A stretch of 9,333 nucleotides of DNA from an uncultured Prevotellaceae bacterium (GCA_937892315.1 CALAVF010000093.1:1-9333), one strand, 5' to 3'; positions 1 to 7,840 are shown, counted from the stretch's first letter. Translations and numbers: made by a program. Notes: a model not told the origin generated them from the sequence alone.

Positions 1-39
1 CAAGTGTGACTGGAGTTCAGACGTGTGCTCTTCCGATCT
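1..39 (+). other. Illumina adapter remnant at contig end (not genomic)
   Basis: Bases 6-39 match, from memory, the TruSeq index-side adapter, which begins GTGACTGGAGTTC and ends in GCTCTTCCGATCT. The five bases before it (CAAGT) would fit the end of the reverse-complemented TruSeq index 8 (TCAAGT). Genomic sequence starts at base 40, where an in-frame MutS reading begins at once. The adapter is therefore an untrimmed read end carried into the assembly, not biology. It creates a false GTG start at base 25 and five false residues ahead of the mutS fragment. The adapter identity is near certain; the index number is a weaker guess because only five bases are visible. Confidence 0.96.
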
Positions 40-1770
40 AGCCCGATGGGTGCCAGAATGTTGCGGCGGTGGGTGGTGTTTCCGTTGAAGGATGTGAAGC
101 CCATCGTGGAGCGGCAGAATGTGGTGGAGTATTTCTTCCGAGAGCCAGACTTGAGGGATGCCATCTGTGATTACCTGCACCAGATTGGCGACTTGGAACG
201 CATCTCCAGCAAGGTGGCGGTGGGGCGTGTGAATCCGCGTGAGATGGTGCAGTTGATGTTGGCGCTGAAGGCGGTGGAACCCATCAAGAACTTATGTCGG
301 CAAACGGAGAGTGACAGCCTTCGCCGCATGGGGGAGGGGCTGGATGCCTGTCTCCCGCTGCGTGACCGCATCGAGAAGGAACTGAATCCCTCGCCGCCAT
401 TGGTGGTGAACAAGGGGAAGGTGATTGCCGACGGGGTGAATGCCGAACTGGACGAGTTGCGGCAAATCGCCTATTCGGGCAAGGACTACCTCTTGCAGAT
501 TCAGCAGCGAGAGGCGGAGGCAACGGGCATTCAGAGTCTGAAAATAGGCTTCAACAATGTGTTTGGCTACTATATGGAGGTGAGGAACACCTACAAGGAT
601 ATGGTGCCGCAGGACTGGATTCGGAAACAGACGCTGACGCAGGCGGAACGATACATCACGCAGGAGTTGAAGGAGTATGAGGAGAAAATCTTGGGGGCGG
701 AAGAGAAGATTCTGTCGCTGGAGATGCAGTTGTTCAACCAACTGGTGCTGGATGCCGCCAACTACATTCCTCAGATTCAGCGGAATGCGGCAGTGATTGG
801 ACAGATGGATTGTCTGCTGTCGTTTGCAACGGTGGCGAAGGAGTATCGCTACAACCGTCCTGTGGTGGACGAGAGTGTGGTTATCGACATCAAGCAGGGA
901 AGGCACCCCGTGATTGAACGGCAGATGCCTGTGGGTGAGGAGTATGTGGCGAATGACCTCTATCTCGACTCGGACAAGCAGCAAATCATCATCCTGACGG
1001 GTCCGAACATGGCAGGTAAGTCGGCTTTGCTTCGACAGACGGCACTCATCACCATCTTGGCACAGATAGGCAGTTTCGTGCCTGCCGACAGTGCCCGCAT
1101 CGGATTGACGGACAAGATTTTCACCCGTGTGGGGGCATCGGACAACATCTCGGTGGGCGAATCGACTTTCATGGTGGAGATGAACGAGGCGGCAAGCATC
1201 TTGAACAACCTGAGTGCGAGGTCGCTGGTGCTGTTTGATGAGTTGGGTCGAGGCACTTCCACGTATGACGGAATCTCGATAGCATGGGCGATTGTGGAGT
1301 ATATCCATGAGAATGCGAAGGCACACGCAAGGACGCTTTTTGCCACTCACTATCACGAACTGAACGAAATGGAGAAGATGTTGCCGAGGGTGAAGAACTT
1401 CAATGTGAGTGTGAAGGAGGTGAATGGCAAGGTGATTTTCATGCGTAAGTTGGTGCCTGGCGGCAGTGAACACTCGTTCGGTATCCATGTGGCAAGGATT
1501 GCCGGCATGGCACCATCGGTGGTGAAACGTGCCGAACAGGTGCTGAAGGAGTTGGAGGCGAACAACTCGGGCGATGGCATCAGCCGTCCGAAGACGGAAT
1601 CCATCCAGACGGTGAGCAAGAGTGGGGTGCAGTTGAGTTTCTTCCAGTTGGACGACCCCGTGCTTTGCCAAATCCGAGATGAGATACTGAACCTCGACAT
1701 CAACAGCCTCACGCCTCTGGAGGCACTGAACAAACTGAATGATATCAAGAGGATTGTGAGAGGAAAGTAG
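40..1770 (+). CDS. mutS: DNA mismatch repair protein MutS, N-terminus missing
   Basis: MutS recognises mismatches and small loops in newly copied DNA and, as an ATP-driven clamp, recruits MutL. About 576 genuine codons are present, starting inside the core ([14 protein letters not shown], the start of the lever region). The full-length protein is usually about 850-880 residues, so roughly 290-300 residues are absent: the mismatch-binding domain with its Phe-x-Glu motif and the connector. The lever/clamp domain is followed by the ABC-type ATPase with Walker A GPNMAGKS at 1000-1023, Walker B and signature [12 protein letters not shown] at 1225-1260 (Asp-Glu at 1237-1242), and ATHYHEL near 1345. 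The C-terminal tail ends naturally at TAG. The Ala in GPNMAGKS, where E. coli has Gly, is normal in Bacteroidetes as far as I recall. The truncation is caused by the contig end, not by a mutation: no frameshift or internal stop is seen. The true start lies outside the window. Confidence 0.97.
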   Translation, partial: SPMGARMLRRWVVFPLKDVKPIVERQNVVEYFFREPDLRDAICDYLHQIGDLERISSKVAVGRVNPREMVQLMLALKAVEPIKNLCRQTESDSLRRMGEGLDACLPLRDRIEKELNPSPPLVVNKGKVIADGVNAELDELRQIAYSGKDYLLQIQQREAEATGIQSLKIGFNNVFGYYMEVRNTYKDMVPQDWIRKQTLTQAERYITQELKEYEEKILGAEEKILSLEMQLFNQLVLDAANYIPQIQRNAAVIGQMDCLLSFATVAKEYRYNRPVVDESVVIDIKQGRHPVIERQMPVGEEYVANDLYLDSDKQQIIILTGPNMAGKSALLRQTALITILAQIGSFVPADSARIGLTDKIFTRVGASDNISVGESTFMVEMNEAASILNNLSARSLVLFDELGRGTSTYDGISIAWAIVEYIHENAKAHARTLFATHYHELNEMEKMLPRVKNFNVSVKEVNGKVIFMRKLVPGGSEHSFGIHVARIAGMAPSVVKRAEQVLKELEANNSGDGISRPKTESIQTVSKSGVQLSFFQLDDPVLCQIRDEILNLDINSLTPLEALNKLNDIKRIVRGK

Positions 1771-1830
1771 CGGGAGATTGTACCCTCGTCAGTAAGAAAT
1801 CATCTATAACCTTGAATAAATAGCCAATCT

Positions 1831-2760
1831 ATGAAATCTAAAATTGTACATGACACCAGCATTTTTGTTGCGATGTCGGATGCCTTGGCATCATTTTTTG
1901 AGATTTTCACGGGAGACAAGAGTTTCGATATGGGTAAGTTGAAACACGCTGACATCTATATCGGAAACGAGCATTACAAGGCTCGCGGTAAGATGCTCAA
2001 CTCCAGTCGAGTAAACGAATGTTTCCGTTTGTCTCTGGAGGACGATTCGGAAAACGAGAAGCATCTGGTTTTGCGTCGCCTCGTACCTGCGTTTGTGAGT
2101 CGGCACCCCAATTGCAAGGGCTTGTTGAAGCGTGATTATGAGTTGTTCCATGAGTTCGAGATGGAGAAATGCCCTCATATCATCAAGTTGATTGATTATG
2201 TTGAGGAAGAGGATGCCCTCATCAGCGAACTGGTTCCTGGTTTGTCTTTAGACCTCTTTGTGAAGCAGAATCCAGAGTATTATTTTAAGCGGAGAACCAC
2301 CATCAAGATGCTGAAGCAACTGATTACCACCATTGGCTTCTTGCACGACCGAGGGATGTCCCATTTGGACATTTCTCCTGCATGTATTTTGGTGAAGAGT
2401 TCTCCTGAGCATGACATCATGTTGCTCAACAATGGATTGGCTGCTGCAATTCACGATGAAATACCTTTAGGACCGCTGCAAGGGGCTGATTTGCCTCCTG
2501 AGATGCAGCAGGGAGGTCCCTATGACAAGAGAACGGACATCTGGGAGATTGGAAAGATTATCAAGATGATTATTCAGGTTCGCAAGCAAGACCCCACACG
2601 TGCCAGCAATCATCTGAAACTCATTGCCATCAAATGTATGAAGAAGAACCCTGCTGATCGTTATCATAATGTCAATGAGATTCTGCACGACATTGAGGTG
2701 TGGGAGCACCTGTATGATAACTTTGGTGCGGCAGGAAAACATGGACAGAAAGATGAGTGA
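1831..2760 (+). CDS. Protein kinase-like fold protein, probable pseudokinase
   Basis: This 309-residue soluble protein has the outline of a Hanks-type Ser/Thr kinase domain but lacks key catalytic residues. Visible landmarks: a beta-3-like strand HLVLRRL (78-84), where the usual VAIK lysine aligns best with Arg82; a catalytic-loop equivalent HLDISPACILV (178-188), which keeps the HxD Asp180 but has Ser182 for the usual Lys and Cys185 for the metal-binding Asn; NNG (200-202) in place of DFG; PPE (222-224) for APE; DIWEIG (236-241) for the subdomain IX DxWxxG; and Arg277 in the final lobe. No Gly-rich loop is recognisable. No signal peptide, membrane segment or extracellular sensor domain is seen. 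It follows mutS by 60 nt on the same strand. The gap contains only an imperfect promoter-like box, TAACCTTG at 1807-1814, so co-transcription with mutS is plausible. Met15 is an alternative start. The kinase fold is fairly secure; loss of phosphotransfer is inferred from the residues, and the function is unknown. Confidence 0.8.
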   Translation: MKSKIVHDTSIFVAMSDALASFFEIFTGDKSFDMGKLKHADIYIGNEHYKARGKMLNSSRVNECFRLSLEDDSENEKHLVLRRLVPAFVSRHPNCKGLLKRDYELFHEFEMEKCPHIIKLIDYVEEEDALISELVPGLSLDLFVKQNPEYYFKRRTTIKMLKQLITTIGFLHDRGMSHLDISPACILVKSSPEHDIMLLNNGLAAAIHDEIPLGPLQGADLPPEMQQGGPYDKRTDIWEIGKIIKMIIQVRKQDPTRASNHLKLIAIKCMKKNPADRYHNVNEILHDIEVWEHLYDNFGAAGKHGQKDE

Positions 2761-2805
2761 GACACTTTTGGAAAGGCGGCTCACACGCATAGGTCTTCGA
2801 TGAAT

Positions 2806-2855
2806 AAAAAAGAACGCCCTGAAGAAGTCAATTTTCAGGGCGTTCCTTATTTTTT
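2806..2855. terminator. Bidirectional intrinsic terminator between convergent genes
   Basis: A perfect 12-bp stem (GAACGCCCTGAA at 2812-2823, TTCAGGGCGTTC at 2834-2845) encloses a 10-nt loop. Six A's precede it (2806-2811) and a T-rich run follows (2847-2855). It therefore works in both directions: for the pseudokinase transcript on + and the inositol-phosphate synthase transcript on -. The uninterrupted U6 on the - side makes it the stronger terminator for that gene. Confidence 0.93.
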
Positions 2856-2900
2856 AATAGTTGTATTCATCGTATGAAACAACAACGTTCACCTTGCCTC

Positions 2901-4229
2901 TTAATCAATCTCTTCGTCAGCCTCATAACCTCCCATCTCGCGGATGGCGTTCTTCAGCATGGTATATTGCTGGAAGAGGTGGTTAACAGGCTCTTCTCCC
3001 TGCGTGTAGTCGTGCATAGGAGCCTTGAGGAAGAAACTGAGGAAACGCTGGATGCCGCTCTTGCCGGCGCGGGCAGCGAGGTCGCTGAGCAAGCAGAGGT
3101 CGAGCAGCAGCGGTGCGGCAAGAATAGAGTCGCGGCAGAGGAAGTTAATCTTAATCTGCATGGGGTAACCCATCCATCCGAAGATGTCAATGTTGTCCCA
3201 GCCTTCCTTGTTGTCGTTGCGTGGAGGATAGTAGTTGATACGCACCTTGTGGTAGTATTGTGTGTCCTCGTCGTTGCCATGTCCGTAGAGGTCTGGCTGA
3301 GTTTCTGGTTTCAAGATGGTCTCCAGAGTGGAGAGTTTGCTGACCTCCTTTGTGCGGAAGTTGGCAGGTTCGTCCAGCACCAAACCGTCGCGATTGCCAA
3401 GGATATTGGTAGAGAACCATCCGTTCAGACCGAGGCAGCGAGTGCCGATGATAGGTGCAAAACCGGACTTCACCAGTGTCTGACCTGTCTTGAAGTCCTT
3501 GCCGGCGATAGGCACATTCAGTTTCTTTGACATTTCCCACATGGCGGGGATGTCCACCGTTGTGTTCGGGGCACCCATGATGAAAGGAGCACCTTCTGCC
3601 AGTGCTGCGTATGCGTAGCACATAGATGGAGCGATGTTTACAGTGTCATTGGCTTTCATGGCAGCCTCAAGATGTTCGAGCGTGTCGTGTACAGCCATGT
3701 TAGGAGACACGTAGATTTCAGTTGAAGCAGCCCATGCCACAACGATGCGTGAGCAGTTGTTTTCAGTCTTGAACTTGCGGATGTCCTCGCGAAGAGCCTC
3801 TACCATCTCCCAACGAGTGGCACACTGCTTCACGTTGTCACCGTCCAGACGCTTGGCAAAGTTCTTGTCGAATGCTGCTTTCATTGGGACAATTTTCTCC
3901 AACTCATCTTTTACGGGCAGGATGTCCTTTTCTTTCAGCACCTCTGCATACATGGCACTTTGGAAAGCGTTGGCGGGATAGACATCCCATGCTCCGAACA
4001 CGATGTCGTCGAGTTTTGCCAGCGGAACGAGTTCAGAATAAGATAGATACTTTTTATTTTCACCCTTACCGACGCGAATCTTGTCATACTGGGTCATTGA
4101 GCCAACTGGCTTAGCAAGTCCTTTGCGAGCCATCAGCACACCTGTCATGAAGGTGGAAGTGACGGCACCAAGTCCAACGACCATAATGCCCAAATTCCCT
4201 TCTGCAGGCTTTACATTTTGATTTGCCAT
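2901..4229 (-). CDS. Inositol-3-phosphate synthase (MIPS)
   Basis: This enzyme converts glucose 6-phosphate to 1D-myo-inositol 3-phosphate with NAD as an internally recycled cofactor; it is cytosolic. From the ATG at 4229 the protein has 442 residues, a full-length bacterial/archaeal-type form. Family landmarks: N-terminal Rossmann NAD site VGLGAVTSTFMTG (18-30), AGKDFKTGQT (242-251), NILGNRDG (275-282) followed by the FRTKEVSK block, and CRDSILAAPLLLDL (365-378), matching the eukaryotic CEDSLLAAP region. The six-codon longer reading would start with TTG at 4247; I prefer the ATG, where the conserved MANQN...GIMVVG start begins. In Bacteroides, MIPS feeds inositol phospholipid and inositol sphingolipid synthesis and sits in a lipid gene cluster. 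Here the neighbours are a YitT protein and mutS-side genes, so its link to lipids is inference. It has its own promoter and terminator, so it is probably transcribed alone. Confidence 0.95.
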   Translation of the reverse strand: MANQNVKPAEGNLGIMVVGLGAVTSTFMTGVLMARKGLAKPVGSMTQYDKIRVGKGENKKYLSYSELVPLAKLDDIVFGAWDVYPANAFQSAMYAEVLKEKDILPVKDELEKIVPMKAAFDKNFAKRLDGDNVKQCATRWEMVEALREDIRKFKTENNCSRIVVAWAASTEIYVSPNMAVHDTLEHLEAAMKANDTVNIAPSMCYAYAALAEGAPFIMGAPNTTVDIPAMWEMSKKLNVPIAGKDFKTGQTLVKSGFAPIIGTRCLGLNGWFSTNILGNRDGLVLDEPANFRTKEVSKLSTLETILKPETQPDLYGHGNDEDTQYYHKVRINYYPPRNDNKEGWDNIDIFGWMGYPMQIKINFLCRDSILAAPLLLDLCLLSDLAARAGKSGIQRFLSFFLKAPMHDYTQGEEPVNHLFQQYTMLKNAIREMGGYEADEEID

Positions 4230-4276
4230 TTTTTGTATTGTTTTCAAGTTTTGAACACTTCATGCCAAAAATCCTA

Positions 4277-4284
4277 CAAAGGTA
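4277..4284 (-). promoter_or_regulatory. Bacteroidetes -7 box (TACCTTTG) for MIPS gene
   Basis: Read on the - strand this is a perfect TAnnTTTG element, 47 nt before the ATG at 4229, leaving a leader of about 40 nt. No good TTTG -33 element lies 19-21 nt upstream (the stretch is pyrimidine-rich), so only the -7 part is supported. The leader contains a short TTCAA/TTGAA inverted repeat around 4243-4255 of unknown meaning. Confidence 0.65.
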
Positions 4285-4392
4285 CGGAAAAGGTTATAAA
4301 GGGGAGAGGTCACGAAATCCTCTTTTATGTTCCCTTTTTCCTATTTAACACACTTTAACCATAATTGGCATAAGTGGTGCTTTCAAAGTACA

Positions 4393-5289
4393 TTATCCTT
4401 TCAGTTTGTCAAACCCTTCTCCGTACACACCTTCCGCTTTCGTTTGCGAGATGAAAGCCGTGGGGTCAATCGCCTTGATGAGACGGAACAGTGCCACCGA
4501 TTGGTTCTTTTTTGCCACCACCATCAGCACACTTACGGGTTGCTGGCTATAGCATCCTGTGCCAGGCAGCAAGGTGGCAGAGCGTTCCAGTTCTTTGTTG
4601 ATGCCCTCGTAGATTTCCTGCGGTTTCTTGGTGATGATGAAGAACTGCACCGATTGCTGCACATAGTTCATCACATAGTCGAGCATCATATTGCACACGA
4701 ACATATCGACAAAGCCGAAGGCCAAACGCTGCCAGTCGTGCAGAAGAGGATAGGAGGCACTGATGATGAAGATGTCGAGATAGAGCAGCATACGTCCCAA
4801 ACTGACATGGCGATATTTGTTCACCATGGCGGCAATGATGTCGGTGCCGCCTGTGCTGCCTTGATGGAGGAAGCATTGTGCCAATCCCATGCCACAAAGT
4901 GACGAGCCAAAAAGAACAGCCATGAGTCCTTGGTCATCGCCCAGATAGCGGGGAAGATGCGTGGCACCCTCTCCCTCGCTTGCCAGCAACAGACGTTGCA
5001 ATGCCCACAGAAAGAAAGTGAGCACCAGCACGGCATAGATGGTCTTGATGCAGAACTTGATGCCTAATATCTTCATGGCACCCAGCAGCAGAAAGGCGTT
5101 GATGATGAGGTAGGTGACCTGCATCTCCAGTCCTGTCACATAGTAAATCAAAGCACAAACACCTGTCAGACCTCCCGACGGAATCTCGTAGGGAAGGAGA
5201 AAAACCGTCCAGCCGATGGCATAGATAAGAAGCCCCAGTGTGATGAAGAGGTAGTCTTCTACCTCATTTTTCCATTTGTTGAATATCAT
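4393..5289 (-). CDS. YitT family (DUF161/DUF2179) membrane protein
   Basis: This is a 298-residue inner-membrane protein of the widespread YitT/UPF0750 family, whose transported substrate or role is not established. The N-terminal two thirds hold about six hydrophobic segments (roughly 13-33, 40-55, 57-75, 83-102, 121-140, 168-181, with another stretch near 192-208). They include the family's glycine-rich turns PSGGLTG (37-43) and GSTGGTD (144-150). The last 85 residues (about 213-298) form the soluble DUF2179 domain ending in the characteristic GVYGEGF. Length and architecture are complete. The gene starts 92 nt after the recA stop, just behind recA's terminator, and no TAnnTTTG promoter is visible in that gap. 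It may depend on read-through from recA or on an atypical promoter. The family call is firm; function is unknown. Confidence 0.92.
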   Translation of the reverse strand: MIFNKWKNEVEDYLFITLGLLIYAIGWTVFLLPYEIPSGGLTGVCALIYYVTGLEMQVTYLIINAFLLLGAMKILGIKFCIKTIYAVLVLTFFLWALQRLLLASEGEGATHLPRYLGDDQGLMAVLFGSSLCGMGLAQCFLHQGSTGGTDIIAAMVNKYRHVSLGRMLLYLDIFIISASYPLLHDWQRLAFGFVDMFVCNMMLDYVMNYVQQSVQFFIITKKPQEIYEGINKELERSATLLPGTGCYSQQPVSVLMVVAKKNQSVALFRLIKAIDPTAFISQTKAEGVYGEGFDKLKG

Positions 5290-5310
5290 CGTTGTCGTTT
5301 TTTACTGATA

Positions 5311-5346
5311 AAAAAGGCTCCAGAATGCCTGATGGCATCCCGGAGC
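5311..5346 (-). terminator. Intrinsic terminator of recA
   Basis: On the - strand the RNA folds into a 13-bp stem (arms 5346-5334 and 5329-5317) with a 4-nt loop, followed by a U run (complement of 5315-5311). Two positions pair only as G-U wobbles on this strand and would be A-C mismatches on the + strand. That supports selection for a - strand RNA. It lies 36 nt after the recA stop and 22 nt before the YitT start. Confidence 0.92.
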
Positions 5347-5381
5347 GTGTCGTATGTATTTAACGGGATAAAATCCTTTTT

Positions 5382-6470
5382 TTACTCTGCATTCTCAGTT
5401 TCTTGTTCTTCATCTTCTGCTGCCGACGAAGGAATGAACTCTTTGCCCGTGATGGCAGCCATAATCTTCTTTTCGATTTCCTCTGCCAGTTCGGGGTTGT
5501 CCTGCATCAGTTGCTTGGTGGCATCGCGACCCTGTGCCAGACGAGTGCCCTCATAACTGAACCAACTTCCGCTCTTCTTCAGGATGCCTGCATCGACGCC
5601 GAGGTCCACCAGTTCACCGCTCTTGCTGATGCCTTCGCCATACATGATGTCGAACTCACACTTGCGGAATGGTGGAGCCACCTTGTTCTTCACAATCTTT
5701 ATCTTTGTCAGATTGCCCAGAATCTCGTCCCCGTTCTTGATGGGTGTGCTCTTGCGTACATCGATACGTACACTGGCATAGAACTTCAGGGCGTTACCAC
5801 CCGTTGTCGTCTCAGGGTTGCCGAACATTACGCCAATCTTCTCACGCAACTGGTTGATGAAGATGCAAGTCGTATTCGTCTTGCTGATGGTACCCGTCAG
5901 TTTGCGGAGTGCCTGACTCATCAAACGGGCATGAAGACCCACCTTGTTCTCGCCCATGTCGCCCTCGATTTCTGCCTTAGGAGTCAAGGCAGCCACAGAG
6001 TCAATGACGATGATGTCCACCGCACTTGAACGAATCAGTTGGTCGGCAATCTCCAACGCTTGTTCACCATTGTCTGGCTGGCTAATCCAGAGGTTGTTCA
6101 CATCCACGCCCAACTTTTCTGCATAGAAGCGGTCGAAAGCGTGCTCTGCATCGATGAATGCAGCCACACCGCCAGACTTCTGACATTCGGCAATCGCATG
6201 GATGGCAAGCGTTGTCTTACCAGACGATTCTGGACCAAAAATCTCGATGATACGTCCCTTGGGGTATCCACCCACGCCCAGTGCAGCATTCAAGCCGATG
6301 GAGCCAGAAGGGATTACGTCGATATGTTCAATATTTTCATCGCCTAACTTCATGATAGCACCCTTGCCAAAGTTCTTCTCAATGTTCGCCATTGCCGACT
6401 GCAGGGCCTTCATTTTTTTTTCTTGAGGAGTCAAGTTCGCATCCTCTTTTTCCTTTTGTATCTTTGCCAT
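5382..6470 (-). CDS. recA: Recombinase RecA
   Basis: RecA forms ATP-dependent filaments on single-stranded DNA, drives strand exchange in homologous recombination and, where a LexA system exists, stimulates LexA cleavage. The 362-residue protein is complete: Walker [10 protein letters not shown] (79-87), [11 protein letters not shown] (108-118), Walker [11 protein letters not shown] (153-162), and the DNA-binding L2 loop within 218-235 including [12 protein letters not shown]. The C-terminus is strongly acidic ([12 protein letters not shown]), as in other RecA proteins. The ATG at 6470 is chosen because MAKIQ and the charged N-terminal helix precede the core in the usual way; Met20 is a less likely internal start. 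The gene begins 47 nt after the carboxynorspermidine synthase stop, with only an imperfect promoter box (TAAAATTG, 6489-6482) in between, so a shared transcript is likely. No recognisable SOS box was found. An A9 run crosses codons 17-20 (see findings). Confidence 0.99.
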   Translation of the reverse strand: MAKIQKEKEDANLTPQEKKMKALQSAMANIEKNFGKGAIMKLGDENIEHIDVIPSGSIGLNAALGVGGYPKGRIIEIFGPESSGKTTLAIHAIAECQKSGGVAAFIDAEHAFDRFYAEKLGVDVNNLWISQPDNGEQALEIADQLIRSSAVDIIVIDSVAALTPKAEIEGDMGENKVGLHARLMSQALRKLTGTISKTNTTCIFINQLREKIGVMFGNPETTTGGNALKFYASVRIDVRKSTPIKNGDEILGNLTKIKIVKNKVAPPFRKCEFDIMYGEGISKSGELVDLGVDAGILKKSGSWFSYEGTRLAQGRDATKQLMQDNPELAEEIEKKIMAAITGKEFIPSSAAEDEEQETENAE

Positions 6471-6517
6471 AATTTTAGTTACAATTTTATGCTAATAAGT
6501 GTTGAGTAAAACCCTGT

Positions 6518-7759
6518 TTACAACTCCAAGTCTCCGTCGTGAATCTCGTGCCAAGGCAGACCTTGCGTGTTCAGTTGTTCCATGAATGGGTCGGGGTCGA
6601 ACTCTTCCACATTCCAAACGCCTGGACGCTTCCAGATGCCCTGCATGAACAACTTGGCACCAATCATGGCAGGAACGCCCGTCGTGTAACTGACACCCTG
6701 CATACCTGTCTCTTCGTAGGCGGCACGGTGAGAGCAGTTGTTGTACACGTAGTACGTGTGCTCCTTCCCGTCCTTGATGCCACGGATGCGGCAGCCAATG
6801 CTCGTCTGACCCTCGTAGTTCTCACCCAGTTCTTGTGGGTTAGGCAACACAGCCTTGAGGAATTGCAGCGGCACAATCTTCACCTTCACGGGACCGCTAC
6901 CATCAGCAGCCTCTGCTGTATATTCAATCTCGTCGATGCGAGACATGCCGATGTTCTGAATCACATCCAGATGCTTCAGATACTGTTCGCCAAAGGTCAT
7001 CCAGAAACGGGCACGCTTGATGGTCGGATAGTTCTTCACCAACGACTCAATCTCCTCGTGGTGCAGCAGGTAAGACTCCTTCGGACCAATCTCTGGATAG
7101 GTGAGTGGCTGGTGAATCTCCAGCGGCTCCGTCTCCACCCACTTGCCATTCTCCCAGTAGAGACCCTTCTGGGTGATTTCGCGGATGTTGATTTCGGGGT
7201 TGAAGTTAGTGGCAAAAGCCTTGTGGTGGTCACCTGCGTTGCAATCCACGATGTCCAGATACTGAATCTCGTCAAAGTGATGCTTGGCAGCGTATGCCGT
7301 GTAGATAGATGTTACACCAGGGTCGAAGCCGCAGCCGAGAATGGCTGTCAGACCTGCCTGTTCGAAACGCTCCTTGAACGCCCATTGCCAAGAGTACTCG
7401 AAGTGTGCCTCGTCCTTTGGTTCATAGTTTGCCGTGTCCAGATAACTCACACCACTCTGCAGGCAAGCCTCCATGATGGTCAAGTCCTGATAAGGCAGTG
7501 CCAAGTTCATCACGAGGTCGGGCTTGTAACTGTTGAAAAGAGCCACCAGTTCGGGCACATTGTCAGCATCCACATGAGCCGTTTTGATGCTGCCCGCAGG
7601 CACCAGCCCTTTGTCCTCTATCGCCTTTGCCAATGCCTTGCACTTCGACTCTGTGCGACTGGCAATCATGATGTCAGTAAATACGTCGCTGTTCTGAGCA
7701 ACCTTGTGTGCAGCCACCGAGGCAACGCCTCCTGCACCGATAATCAATACTTTTCCCAT
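6518..7759 (-). CDS. Carboxynorspermidine synthase (saccharopine dehydrogenase family)
   Basis: This is a cytosolic NAD(P)H-dependent enzyme of the alternative polyamine route. It reductively joins aspartate beta-semialdehyde to putrescine or 1,3-diaminopropane; a decarboxylase, not in this window, then gives spermidine or norspermidine. The sequence starts with MGKVLIIGAGGVAS, a Rossmann nucleotide-binding turn (GAGGVA, 8-13). It continues as a saccharopine-dehydrogenase fold with ILGCGFDPGVTS in the middle and the family's conserved C-terminal region (SYTTGVPAMIGAKLFMQG). At 413 residues it is full length. A longer reading begins with TTG at 7792, but that codon lies inside the promoter -7 box, so the ATG at 7759 must be used. 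Related members act in lysine metabolism as saccharopine dehydrogenases. The carboxynorspermidine call rests on resemblance to Bacteroidetes and Vibrio-type enzymes. recA follows 47 nt downstream. Confidence 0.88.
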   Translation of the reverse strand: MGKVLIIGAGGVASVAAHKVAQNSDVFTDIMIASRTESKCKALAKAIEDKGLVPAGSIKTAHVDADNVPELVALFNSYKPDLVMNLALPYQDLTIMEACLQSGVSYLDTANYEPKDEAHFEYSWQWAFKERFEQAGLTAILGCGFDPGVTSIYTAYAAKHHFDEIQYLDIVDCNAGDHHKAFATNFNPEINIREITQKGLYWENGKWVETEPLEIHQPLTYPEIGPKESYLLHHEEIESLVKNYPTIKRARFWMTFGEQYLKHLDVIQNIGMSRIDEIEYTAEAADGSGPVKVKIVPLQFLKAVLPNPQELGENYEGQTSIGCRIRGIKDGKEHTYYVYNNCSHRAAYEETGMQGVSYTTGVPAMIGAKLFMQGIWKRPGVWNVEEFDPDPFMEQLNTQGLPWHEIHDGDLEL

Positions 7760-7789
7760 GATATGTATGTTCGTTTTTTGATTTGGGTA

Positions 7790-7823
7790 CAAAGTTAGTA
7801 ATTTTAAGTGAAAAGTGACAAAA
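7790..7823 (-). promoter_or_regulatory. Bacteroidetes-type promoter for carboxynorspermidine synthase (and probably recA)
   Basis: On the - strand a TTTG (-33) element at 7822-7819 is followed by a 21-nt spacer and a perfect TAACTTTG (-7) at 7797-7790. This fits the primary sigma factor consensus of Bacteroides. Transcription would begin near 7783, giving a leader of about 24 nt before the ATG at 7759. With no clean promoter ahead of recA, this is the likely start of a two-gene transcript. Confidence 0.85.
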
Positions 7824-7840
7824 GAAAATGAGAAATGTTT

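Noticed and set aside
292..1671. Long open frame (459 codons) on the - strand opposite mutS
   Set aside because: It lies wholly inside a secure mutS frame. Its translation is rich in His, Arg and Leu with no domain pattern, as expected from the complement of biased codons.
2753..2803. 16-codon ATG frame overlapping the pseudokinase stop
   Set aside because: It is short, ends just before the terminator, has no sign of conservation that I can assess, and is expected by chance. A frameshifted extension of the kinase was considered, but nothing in the tail looks domain-like.
2874..3530. Open frame of 218 codons on the + strand opposite the MIPS 3' end
   Set aside because: It overlaps conserved MIPS sequence, begins just after the bidirectional terminator, and shows no family resemblance.
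4230..4247. Longer N-terminus for MIPS (TTG start at 4247)
   Set aside because: It adds only six lysine-rich residues ahead of an ATG from which the expected family N-terminus begins.
4291..4335. Possible terminator after YitT (AGAGG/CCTCT stem)
   Set aside because: There are only five base pairs with a 9-nt loop, and no U tract follows on the - strand, so it is too weak to call.
7760..7792. Longer N-terminus for the carboxynorspermidine synthase (TTG start at 7792)
   Set aside because: The TTG lies inside the predicted -7 promoter box and so would not be in the mRNA; the conserved Rossmann start fits the ATG at 7759.
6539..7798. Long open frame (419 codons) on the + strand opposite the carboxynorspermidine synthase
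   Set aside because: It is an antisense shadow of a well-supported enzyme gene. It has no recognisable motifs or promoter, and the composition is typical of reverse-complemented coding sequence.
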